A DNA stretch of 35,414 bases from Prolixibacteraceae bacterium (GTDB lineage Bacteria; Bacteroidota; Bacteroidia; Bacteroidales; Prolixibacteraceae), in the NCBI GenBank assembly GCA_947475715.1, contig CANJNY010000040.1, forward strand, positions 1 to 35,414. Direction: 5' to 3'. Below are positions 1 through 7,786 of this stretch, one piece after another. Both the position numbers and the translations under genes were made by a program. Each line of letters opens with the position of its first letter. The stretch's first letter is position 1. A model generated the notes under the pieces. The model worked only from the letters and a program-made list of their open reading frames with translations. It was not told where the DNA came from and made no database searches.

Positions 1-207
1 ATGAAATGCCGGGTAAACAAAACGAAATACAACCCCAATCCTGAAGGGATTGAACGTGAATAACCCGGTATAAAATGCCGGGGGTATGAAATGCCGGGGG
101 TATGAAATGCCAGGTAAACAAAGCGAAATACAACCCCAATCCTGCAAGGATTGAACGTGAATAACCCGGTATGAAATGCCGGGAATCCGAACCCTGAAGG
201 GGTTCAA
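1..207. repeat. Intergenic structured repeat, three hairpin units
   Basis: Two 69-nt units (1-69 and 102-170) differ at only four positions, and a third, shorter and more diverged unit follows (171-207). Each unit carries a small hairpin with a 6-bp stem and a 5-nt loop: CAATCC/GGATTG at 36-52 (loop TGAAG), the same stem at 137-153 (loop TGCAA), and GAACCC/GGGTTC at 189-205 (loop TGAAG). The third stem keeps its pairing by compensatory changes. Between units lies a second hairpin, CCCGGTATGAAATGCCGGG (165-183), an 8-bp stem with one G-T pair. Related CCGGG-rich copies lie at 77-100. It resembles the short intergenic repeats common in Bacteroidota genomes. The units could be read as 20-codon peptides, but all four differences change the amino acid, so coding is unlikely. 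Confidence 0.75.
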
Positions 208-243
208 CAAAAACATGAAATTATAAATAATTAAACTAAACCC

Positions 244-2454
244 ATGAACCAATCTCTCCGAATCCTTTCTGTAGCTTTGTTGCTTGCGCTTTGCCAGCAG
301 ATAATTGCTCAGGATAAACGCATTAACATTGGTCCCGGAAACTTCACATCCGGAATTACTTCTGAGCAAAATGTAACCCTCCAATCGGCTGAAACGAACC
401 AACAATCCATTCCTGTCAAAATCTTCACCTCACTGGAAGGTTGTGAAACAGAAGGAGCTATTACTTCTCAAAATCTTCCCGGCAAGGGCATCCAATACAG
501 CCGTTTATTAAAAAACAAATCCACAAATAACAGCTGCAGACTAACCGAGCGGTATACTCCTACAAAGAATGGTGTCCATTATGAAATGGAAATCTCAGGA
601 ACAGGTACTCCCTGGTCCACCAAAATAAAAACAAATATCGGGTATAATGCTCACGAAACATCCCGAATCTGGGCTGCGTGGGGTGACTCCAGGATCAGCA
701 AAAAATCAATCCCAACAGATGGATTGATCAACGGCGAGAAAACTACCTTTGAACAAAACTGGACCGATCCGCTTTCGCCAAGACCTTTTTTTAACGATAC
801 CCTCTTTTATGGCGCTCCGTACTTTAAATATGAGGATACTAAAATCGGCTTTTGCCCTTTCCAATGGAATCTGTTGTCCATTCCAATGTTCACTATTCTC
901 GAAAGTAAGAATGATGTCGGAATGAGTGTTGTCCTTAATCCTGGTGACGATATTTTGGATCTGACGCTCAATGTACAATCGGATGGCACCCTTGCTTTTG
1001 ACCGGTTATTCCACCGTATCTCCAATAAAAATATCCTGAAGTTTTCATTTGATATGATAAACCATGAAGCCGACTGGCGGGGCGGGCTGCGTTGGATGAG
1101 TTGTAATTATCCCGAATATTTTAATCCTGCAAATCCCCGGGCCGATGGCATGGCGGGGACAGGTGCTTACTCCGATTCGGATGTTGATTTCGATGTGGCA
1201 AAAATGAAGCAAATGGCTTTCAGCGTAAACTGGCGCGCAAGCTTTGATTTTCCATACATGGGGATGTTTATTCCCCCTGTTGGCAATAAGGAAGAGTGGA
1301 AACGCTTTGGCGGACGCATCACATCCATTGAGTCGATGGAACAATACGCAAAAAAGATGAAGAGCTCCGGCTTCCATGTGCTGAGCTACTTTAATGTTAC
1401 AGAATTTGGGGCAAAAATGGTTTACCCTTTAACGAAGCCAATAATCACCAAAGAACCGGAACTTTGGAAAAGTGCCAATGATTATCTTGCACTCAAATTG
1501 AATGATGCCTTACTGAAAGTTCCGTCATCAACCCACCCGGAAGCGCTTAAATTCTATCCGAAAACAAAACAGGGCGGGGCTTATTTCACCTGGGAAGACG
1601 GATTGATCCTGGATTGTGGCGAACCTGTTTACAAAGATTTTCTCCTTGAGCAGGCCAACAGGCATATCAAATTAATTCCTTCATCCGATGGTATTTGCAT
1701 CGACAGAATGGACTGGCTACGGATGTACAACGAAGATCGGGATGACGGAATTTCGTGGTATATCGACCGTCCTGCAAGGTCGTTACTCACCTCCTGGAAA
1801 AAACTCATGAATGATTTTGCCCCGTTAATGCATCAAAATGACAAGGTGATCTTCGTGAATAACCATGATAAACGGATTGATTTGCTCAAAAATATAGACG
1901 GGATTCTTGATGAGTTTACCTACGGAGGTTCCCCGTTGAATCTTACAGCCTTGCTATGTATCAACAAACCGGCGCTTGGATGGACAGCCGATAAGGAACC
2001 GATAAAAGCGGAAGGGGCAGACAATTTTTTTCAAAAATATCTCTACATGGGGGTCTATCCCATGGCCCCTTTCCCGGGGAATGACCATTCAATTCTTCCC
2101 GAACCATGGACCGACCAACAATACCTCGACTATGGACCATTGCTCAGTGCCATGCGCGGGAAAAAATGGGCATTGGAGCCTCATTGCATTGAAGTTCAAA
2201 ACGGATTGGCAAAAGCAAACCTGTTTAAGGTTCCGGATGGATTTATCGCTCCGGTTGTTTTTGGAACCGATGCCAAAAGTGTAACTTTGACGGTTCGGAA
2301 TATTCCGGGCCTGGAACATGCAAAATGTACAGTGATCTATCCGGGGAAAACAGTAGAATCGGGGTTGAAATCGGAATTCAAATCAGGTAAATTAACGATC
2401 AGGGTTCCCCTGGAGCGAAGTTGTGCAATGGTGAAGATAACAAAGGGGAAATAA
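244..2454 (+). CDS. Secreted TIM-barrel glycoside hydrolase-like protein
   Basis: 736 residues with an N-terminal signal peptide (hydrophobic stretch about 8-20, likely cleavage after an A-Q near residue 22), so it is exported. Residues 25-290 look like a beta-rich N-terminal domain. The middle (about 300-640) has features of a TIM-barrel hydrolase: strand-like stretches ending in acidic residues, notably D487 and D490 in the GICIDRMDW segment and D556/E557 in ILDEFTYGG, which could be nucleophile and acid/base. A small beta-rich domain (about 655-736) ends the protein, as in clan GH-D or GH31-like enzymes. I cannot name a family with certainty. No T9SS tail is evident. It is followed by a palindromic repeat and a PNGase F-like gene, so a glycoprotein or polysaccharide substrate fits the neighbourhood, but this is inference. 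The start is ATG shortly after the repeat block. Confidence 0.6.
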   Translation: MNQSLRILSVALLLALCQQIIAQDKRINIGPGNFTSGITSEQNVTLQSAETNQQSIPVKIFTSLEGCETEGAITSQNLPGKGIQYSRLLKNKSTNNSCRLTERYTPTKNGVHYEMEISGTGTPWSTKIKTNIGYNAHETSRIWAAWGDSRISKKSIPTDGLINGEKTTFEQNWTDPLSPRPFFNDTLFYGAPYFKYEDTKIGFCPFQWNLLSIPMFTILESKNDVGMSVVLNPGDDILDLTLNVQSDGTLAFDRLFHRISNKNILKFSFDMINHEADWRGGLRWMSCNYPEYFNPANPRADGMAGTGAYSDSDVDFDVAKMKQMAFSVNWRASFDFPYMGMFIPPVGNKEEWKRFGGRITSIESMEQYAKKMKSSGFHVLSYFNVTEFGAKMVYPLTKPIITKEPELWKSANDYLALKLNDALLKVPSSTHPEALKFYPKTKQGGAYFTWEDGLILDCGEPVYKDFLLEQANRHIKLIPSSDGICIDRMDWLRMYNEDRDDGISWYIDRPARSLLTSWKKLMNDFAPLMHQNDKVIFVNNHDKRIDLLKNIDGILDEFTYGGSPLNLTALLCINKPALGWTADKEPIKAEGADNFFQKYLYMGVYPMAPFPGNDHSILPEPWTDQQYLDYGPLLSAMRGKKWALEPHCIEVQNGLAKANLFKVPDGFIAPVVFGTDAKSVTLTVRNIPGLEHAKCTVIYPGKTVESGLKSEFKSGKLTIRVPLERSCAMVKITKGK

Positions 2455-2535
2455 ATCAGTGTTATAAGTTATAGGAGTGAAAAAATATTGTATTTTAGAT
2501 AATTACCTTTTTACCTAAAAAAAAATTAAAAAAAT

Positions 2536-2581
2536 GCCACCAAAGCACCATCCCGCATGTGCGGGATGGTGCTTTGGTGGC
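2536..2581. repeat. Perfect long palindrome between two secreted-protein genes
   Basis: A perfect 21-bp inverted repeat (arms 2536-2556 and 2561-2581, loop ATGT) of the form GCCACCAAAGCACC...GGTGCTTTGGTGGC. It sits 82 nt after the stop of the upstream gene and 40 nt before the next start. An A-rich run precedes it (2517-2534), so a U-tract would follow the stem only on minus-strand transcripts. It could still stop or protect the 3' end of the plus-strand transcript. The same outer sequence (AAAATGCC at the left, GGTGGCGAA at the right) recurs at 4613-4704, marking it as a dispersed repeat rather than a unique terminator. Confidence 0.75.
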
Positions 2582-2621
2582 GAAAAGTATTTATTAATTT
2601 GCTTATTTTTACTTAATTAAT

Positions 2622-4535
2622 ATGACCCGAATATTTTTTCTTTTCTTGATTTTGGTTTCGTCAGTTTCTTTTGCCCAAAAACCGGTAATCACCCATTTGA
2701 TTACCCATAACCGGAATACCATTGTTTGTAATTCGTCAAAGGGATCGGAACCATATGCTCGCTGGGGTGTTTTTCCTTCACCAGGCTATCCGGTCAGAAA
2801 GGTTATGATGAATGTTACGCTTGGCAGTCCCGATTCATTGTTTACCGCCCACTGGGATTATCTTGATCATATCTTCCTGCGCCGGCAAGGGGGATTAAAT
2901 GGCAAACCTGTTAATTTTGAGATCGGACGGATGCTTACCCCCTACGGAAGTATCTTTAATAAAGGGTGGAGCTGGAAGTGGCAGGTTGATGTAACCGACT
3001 TTTCTCCCTGGCTGCGCGACAGTGTCGAGATTGAATATATCCATTCGGGATATGAAGCCAAAACAGTTGGGTGGGCATTAACCATTGATTTTGAAATTGT
3101 ATCAGGTCCGCCGGTTGTAGTTCCGATGGGAATTACCCCGCTTTGGAATGGAGGATTTAAATATGGCGATCCCGCAAATAAGATAGAGAAGAGTTTACTG
3201 CCGGTAAATTTTGAGACAACCCCGGGCACTGCCATTAGCCGGATCCGGATTCAGCATACCGGACATGGAATGGATAAACCAAGAGGATGCAGTGAATTCT
3301 GTTCAAGGTGGCGCGACCTTAAAGTTGACAGCAAGCTCGTTGATCACCGCAATATGTGGAAGGATTGTGGGGCAAATCCACTCTATCCGCAGGGTGGAAC
3401 CTGGGTTTATGACCGTGCCTACTGGTGTCCCGGTGACCTGCAGGTTCCTGATGTTATTGATATGATGACAACTCCCGGAAAACACGAAGTCGCCCTGGAA
3501 ATGGAACCGTATACTGCAACGGAAAATATTCAGGCCAACGAAGAGATCTCTGCCTATTTATTCCATTATTCACTCCCCACACAAAGGGTCGACGTCGCAA
3601 TTGAAAAGATCATGGTGCCGACCGATGAACAGCAATACACCCGCCTCAATCCGGCATGTTTTAATCCTCGCTTTGTGATCCGGAACCTGGGATCGGAGAA
3701 CCTTCGATCTGTGAAGATCAGTTATGGAACAGTGGGATTCCCAAAACAGGTTTATCATTGGAAAGGAAATCTTAAATTCAACCAGACAGCCGGGATTGTG
3801 ATGCCCGGGGAGATTAATTCGAAACCGGGAATTAACAGCTTTTCCGTTTCGCTCTCAAAACCCAATGGAGGAAAGGATGGATGGAACGGAGATAATGAGG
3901 CTACAACAATTTTTATGGCGCCTGAGGTTTATCCGAATAATTTCGTCCTGCAGTTCCTAACCAATACTAAGCCCAAAGACAATACTGTTTTTCTGATTAA
4001 CGGGAATATGGATACACTTTTCAGCAAATCTCCTCTTAATCTCGAGGCCAATACATTATATTCAGATACAATCCATCTGAAAAATGGGAATTATGAATTA
4101 TGCCTCACTGACACAGCGGGAGATGGACTTGAATTCTGGGCTGAACCTCAGAACGGAGATGGTCACCTGCGGATATTCGATCTAAATGGAATCCTTATTC
4201 ATGCCTTTGAAAGCGATTGCGGAAACGGTGAGAAATTAAGCTTTACCGCTTCCTCCGAATTTGTTACGGACACCACGAAAGGGGTATATGCCTTTTCACT
4301 ATTTCCAAGGCTAGTAACTGATAAAACCGAATTAAGTCTGGTATCGAATAAAACCGGGAATATGGTTATCCAGATTACTGTGGATGGTATCATCTGGGAG
4401 AAGCATGAATATAAATCCATTAAAACAGGTTCGTTCAGCTATGATCTGAGTAATCTGCCTAAAGGGAGAATTGTGCTCGAAGCATTTATGGATGGGATAA
4501 GCCAATTTAAAGGGAGGTTAAATAAAAAGCGGTAG
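2622..4535 (+). CDS. PNGase F-type peptide:N-glycosidase with T9SS sorting domain
   Basis: Predicted secreted amidase that removes N-linked glycans from asparagine. 637 residues: signal peptide 1-18 (cut before QKP), then the two jelly-roll PNGase F domains (about 20-165 and 170-325). Recalled PNGase F landmarks are present: EIGRMLTPYG, VDVTDF, IDFEIV, GCSEFC and ANPLYPQGGTWVYDRAYWCPG. D79 in the AHWDY motif matches catalytic D60, and E225 in GCSEFC matches E206. The third residue (E118) is not clearly aligned; a Glu occurs one position off in SGYEAK. Residues about 326-550 form an extra beta-rich region not found in the 314-residue Elizabethkingia enzyme. From L560-F561-P562 to the end the pattern fits a type A T9SS C-terminal domain, so export and surface anchoring or release through T9SS is likely. 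Palindromic repeats flank the gene, so it is probably transcribed alone. Confidence 0.85.
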   Translation: MTRIFFLFLILVSSVSFAQKPVITHLITHNRNTIVCNSSKGSEPYARWGVFPSPGYPVRKVMMNVTLGSPDSLFTAHWDYLDHIFLRRQGGLNGKPVNFEIGRMLTPYGSIFNKGWSWKWQVDVTDFSPWLRDSVEIEYIHSGYEAKTVGWALTIDFEIVSGPPVVVPMGITPLWNGGFKYGDPANKIEKSLLPVNFETTPGTAISRIRIQHTGHGMDKPRGCSEFCSRWRDLKVDSKLVDHRNMWKDCGANPLYPQGGTWVYDRAYWCPGDLQVPDVIDMMTTPGKHEVALEMEPYTATENIQANEEISAYLFHYSLPTQRVDVAIEKIMVPTDEQQYTRLNPACFNPRFVIRNLGSENLRSVKISYGTVGFPKQVYHWKGNLKFNQTAGIVMPGEINSKPGINSFSVSLSKPNGGKDGWNGDNEATTIFMAPEVYPNNFVLQFLTNTKPKDNTVFLINGNMDTLFSKSPLNLEANTLYSDTIHLKNGNYELCLTDTAGDGLEFWAEPQNGDGHLRIFDLNGILIHAFESDCGNGEKLSFTASSEFVTDTTKGVYAFSLFPRLVTDKTELSLVSNKTGNMVIQITVDGIIWEKHEYKSIKTGSFSYDLSNLPKGRIVLEAFMDGISQFKGRLNKKR

Positions 4536-4612
4536 GAATTTGATTTAAATAATTAGAATAAAAGGATGTAGCCTTTCTATAAATTGAGAAATTGTTTGAA
4601 GGTCCAAATAAT

Positions 4613-4704
4613 AAAATGCCCCTAAAACACAAAGACACAAAAAAAGCACCAAACCAGCACGAATTTTTTGGTTAGATTTGGTGTTTTAGTATTTTGGTGG
4701 CGAA
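4613..4704. repeat. Degenerate palindromic repeat, relative of 2536-2581
   Basis: Left part reads AAAATGCCCCTAAAACACAA, right part TTTGGTGTTTTAG followed by TTTTGGTGGCGAA. The arms are imperfectly complementary (CACCAAAA/TTTTGGTG type), with a central AT-rich loop. It shares outer ends and composition with the perfect palindrome at 2536-2581, and again lies just after a secreted-protein gene. Probably a decayed copy of the same dispersed element. Confidence 0.6.
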
Positions 4705-4784
4705 TTTTTTAATTAGTCCAAAAATCGATCGTATATAACATTTCACTATTTTTAGGTCCTTTTTACTTTGAGCCTTTTAAAATT

Positions 4785-7016
4785 ATGATCTGTAAATTTC
4801 CGGGTATCACGTTCATCATATCTTTAATTTTTCTGACCGGAGTAGATGGCTCAGATCTTCCTTTAAAAGGGGTAAAAACAACACCTCATCTCCTGAAAAA
4901 AGAGAGTTCTGCATCATTAGGAACTATAAACCATGATTTTAAAATTCATGCAAAAAAAGCGATATTCCCGATTAAAATGGATGGAATCATCGACGAAGCT
5001 GATTGGCTTAAGGCTGAGGTGGCAGACAATTTTTACCAGGTTCTCCCTTACGATACCAGTCACAGCATAGCAAAATCCGAAGTGAGAATGCTTTATGACG
5101 ACAAGGCATTCTACCTGGCTATTATTTTTCACGATACGGTTCCCGGAAAGCGCCCGGTGGAATCGTTAAGAAAGGATTTTGTCTTTGCCAATAACGATAA
5201 TTTTCTGGTTTTCTTTGATACGTTCAACGATCAAACAACGGGTTACTCTTTTGGTGTCAATGCAGCAGGTGCCCCGTGGGATGGTACAATGGGGGGCGGA
5301 TCGGCTGTAAACCTGATCTGGGACTGTAAATGGGAGTTGAAAACCAAAAGCTATTCCGACAAATGGATCTCTGAAATGAGAATTCCTTTTAAATCGGTAC
5401 GTTATAAACCCGGTGTTGATCATTGGAATGTCCAGTTTTCGAGACAAGACCTAAAATTGAATGAGAAATCTGCATGGGCACCGGTTCCACGCCAATTCCC
5501 TACCGCTTCGCTTGCCTATACCGGGAAATTAGAATGGGAAACTCCGCCTCCAAAATCGGGTCTGCGGCTCGCCTTGATCCCTTATATATTCGGAGGTGCT
5601 TCGCGAAATTTCGATGCAGGGGAAGCAACGCATTATAAAAAAGATTTCGGATTTGATGCCAAACTGGGATTGTCCTCGGCATTAAACCTCGATCTGACCT
5701 ACAACCCCGATTTCTCGCAGGCTGAGGTGGACGATCAGGTTACCAATCTGGCACGCTTCGAACTTTACTTCCCGGAGAAACGACAATTCTTTCTTGAGAA
5801 TAACGACCTGTTTAGCAATTATGGAAATACAACGATAAACCCGTTTTTTTCACGTCGTATCGGCCTCGATGCTCCGGTGAATGCAGGTGCACGACTAAGT
5901 GGCAAGCTGGGTCATGACTGGAGACTAGGGTTGATGGATATGCAAACCGGACATGAGGGAGATTACCTGGCACGAAATTTCTTTGTCTCGTCGATTCAGA
6001 AAAAAGTCTTCTCCCGTTCGTATTTATCAGCAATCTTTGTGAACAAAGAGCAGCTTTATATGCCGGCTAACTGGCAGGGAAACAACTATAACCGGGTGGC
6101 AGGACTCGAATACAACCTTGCGGGAAGAAATAATTTTTTAACCGGTAAGCTCTTTACTCAAAAGTCGTTTACCCCGAAAGCAAATTCGGCCCAGGAGTTC
6201 TCCCAGGGATTGAGTCTGATCTATTCGCGCAAAACCTACCTCCTTGAATTTCTGCAACTCTACGTTGGAAAGGATTTCAATGCGGAGACAGGTTATGTAC
6301 CCCGCCGCGATTTTTTCCAGGTTAATCCGCGTGCCACTTTGAGGCACTATACCAAATCAGGCCCTTTAGTCTATCATGGGGTAACGACCGAAATCAGCAA
6401 TTTATACCGGCCATTAGATAAGGCCCTTACCGATATGTCGGTTGGATTCAATTATTTTTTCGTTTTTAAAAGCCGCGAAAGAATTGAATTTAAAGGATAT
6501 AACCGTTATGTTATGCTTTTGCAGAATTTCGATCCAACCAATAAAGGTTCCAACTATCTGATTTCCGGAACAAAATATAACTGGAACGAATATTCGGCGC
6601 TCTTTAATTCAGATAACCGGAAGAACTTTAAATTTGATTTTCAGGGGGGATATGGTGGCTTTTTCAATGGATCGCGATGGTTTGTACAGGGAGCATTGAA
6701 TTACCGGTTTCAACCCTATGGTTATATTTCGGTGGTTTACAGCTACAACGACCTTATCTTGCCAACACCCTGGCAACGCACAAAATTCTGGCTGGTCGGA
6801 CCCAAGCTGGACGTAACCTTTACAAATAAACTCTTTTTTACAACCTATGTTCAATACAACCAACAGGCTGACAATCTAAATATTAATGCGAGGTTGCAAT
6901 GGCGTTACAAGCCCGTTTCTGATCTGTTTCTGGTTTATACCGACAATTACTTTCCCGAAAGTATGAATGTAAAAAACCGGGCAGTAGTACTAAAGCTTTC
7001 CTATTGGTTTAACTGA
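4785..7016 (+). CDS. CBM9-like / DUF5916 outer-membrane protein
   Basis: 743 residues. A hydrophobic signal segment (about 5-22) is followed by a carbohydrate-binding family 9-like domain (about 55-230), with the usual DGIIDEADWLKA opening and the FDTFNDQTTGYSFGVNAAG core. The rest (about 255-743) is the DUF5916 region: NPDFSQAEVDDQVTNLARF and FPEKRQFFLENNDLF are typical, and alternating aromatic strands ending in LKLSYWFN suggest a beta-barrel closed at an aromatic C-terminus. The family is frequent in Bacteroidota; its function is not established, though sugar binding or transport at the outer membrane is often assumed. A TACTTTG element at 4764-4770, close to the Bacteroidota -7 consensus, lies 14 nt before the ATG. 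It follows the PNGase F-like gene but is separated from it by a 249-nt gap with a repeat, so co-transcription is doubtful. Confidence 0.85.
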   Translation: MICKFPGITFIISLIFLTGVDGSDLPLKGVKTTPHLLKKESSASLGTINHDFKIHAKKAIFPIKMDGIIDEADWLKAEVADNFYQVLPYDTSHSIAKSEVRMLYDDKAFYLAIIFHDTVPGKRPVESLRKDFVFANNDNFLVFFDTFNDQTTGYSFGVNAAGAPWDGTMGGGSAVNLIWDCKWELKTKSYSDKWISEMRIPFKSVRYKPGVDHWNVQFSRQDLKLNEKSAWAPVPRQFPTASLAYTGKLEWETPPPKSGLRLALIPYIFGGASRNFDAGEATHYKKDFGFDAKLGLSSALNLDLTYNPDFSQAEVDDQVTNLARFELYFPEKRQFFLENNDLFSNYGNTTINPFFSRRIGLDAPVNAGARLSGKLGHDWRLGLMDMQTGHEGDYLARNFFVSSIQKKVFSRSYLSAIFVNKEQLYMPANWQGNNYNRVAGLEYNLAGRNNFLTGKLFTQKSFTPKANSAQEFSQGLSLIYSRKTYLLEFLQLYVGKDFNAETGYVPRRDFFQVNPRATLRHYTKSGPLVYHGVTTEISNLYRPLDKALTDMSVGFNYFFVFKSRERIEFKGYNRYVMLLQNFDPTNKGSNYLISGTKYNWNEYSALFNSDNRKNFKFDFQGGYGGFFNGSRWFVQGALNYRFQPYGYISVVYSYNDLILPTPWQRTKFWLVGPKLDVTFTNKLFFTTYVQYNQQADNLNINARLQWRYKPVSDLFLVYTDNYFPESMNVKNRAVVLKLSYWFN

Positions 7017-7024
7017 GCGGGCGG

Positions 7025-7056
7025 CTGGCTACTGGGAACTGGCAGCTGGCTACTGG
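7025..7056. repeat. Short direct repeat CTGGCTACTGG
   Basis: CTGGCTACTGG occurs at 7025-7035 and again at 7046-7056, period 21. The rest of the 7017-7280 gap shows no gene; its downstream end carries the probable comEB promoter. Confidence 0.55.
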
Positions 7057-7240
7057 CATATAAAGAGGGTATGAGTTTGACATTTATTAAACATCCATTA
7101 GGTTAGATGGAGTCTGACATAAACACGGACTAGCTAGTCGCCAATCGCCAGAAGCCCTTCGCTTTTCTTAAATATCTTTAAATAGAACATATTATCTCAT
7201 TTCCAACCCTTTTCTATATCAAACCCTAAACATTTTCTGC

Positions 7241-7248
7241 TAATTTTG
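7241..7248 (+). promoter_or_regulatory. Candidate -7 element for comEB
   Basis: TAATTTTG matches the Bacteroidota -7 consensus TAnnTTTG and lies 33 nt before the dCMP deaminase ATG, giving a 5' leader of roughly 25 nt. No convincing -33 TTG at the right spacing was seen. Confidence 0.4.
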
Positions 7249-7280
7249 GCGGCAATATAATCAGGATAGAAATAGGCGCC

Positions 7281-7703
7281 ATGAATATCGATAAACAATT
7301 AAAGTTAGATGAGCGTTACCTTAGAATGGCGACAGTATGGGCGGAGAATTCCTATTGTATCCGGCGTCAGGTGGGGGCATTGCTGGTAAAGGATAAGATG
7401 ATTATTTCGGATGGTTATAATGGAACACCTTCTGGATTCGAGAATATTTGCGAGGACGAAAACAACAAAACAAAGCCATATGTCCTTCATGCAGAGGCAA
7501 ACGCGATTACCAAAATTGCCAAATCGAATAATAGCAGTGAAGGGGCAACATTGTATGTAACATCTTCCCCTTGCCTTGAATGTTCCAAGTTGATTATTCA
7601 GGCAGGGATCAAAAGGGTTGTTTTCTCTGAGGCATATCACATGAACGATGGAGTGGAACTACTCGAAAGAGCCAAGGTTGATGTTGTAAAGGTTGAGCTT
7701 TAA
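7281..7703 (+). CDS. comEB: dCMP deaminase
   Basis: Zinc-dependent deoxycytidylate deaminase converting dCMP to dUMP for dTTP synthesis in the cytoplasm. At 140 residues it has normal family length. The cytidine deaminase fold signature is complete: HAE with H70 as zinc ligand and E72 as proton shuttle, and PCLEC with C98 and C101 as the other ligands. The N-terminal RYLRMATVWAENSYCIRRQVGALLV stretch and DGYNGTPSGFENICED, typical of dCMP deaminases, separate it from tRNA adenosine deaminases. It is followed after 83 nt by the S41 protease gene, a pairing I recall as common in Bacteroidota, so a two-gene transcript is plausible. Confidence 0.92.
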   Translation: MNIDKQLKLDERYLRMATVWAENSYCIRRQVGALLVKDKMIISDGYNGTPSGFENICEDENNKTKPYVLHAEANAITKIAKSNNSSEGATLYVTSSPCLECSKLIIQAGIKRVVFSEAYHMNDGVELLERAKVDVVKVEL

Positions 7704-7786
7704 CTACCTAAACATCTGTAAGTATTATTTTTAAAGGCAATAATTTGCCTGAGGTTGAAAATTAAAAACTGATTTGAATAAATAAA

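Noticed and set aside
1-164. Two 20-codon peptides (1-63 and 102-164) in the leading repeat
   Set aside because: All four differences between copies change the amino acid, while the hairpin stems are preserved; structure explains the conservation better than coding.
244-7016. A polysaccharide utilisation locus
   Set aside because: No SusC/SusD pair, sugar-sensing regulator or transporter is present; the three exported proteins are separated by repeats and are probably independent units.
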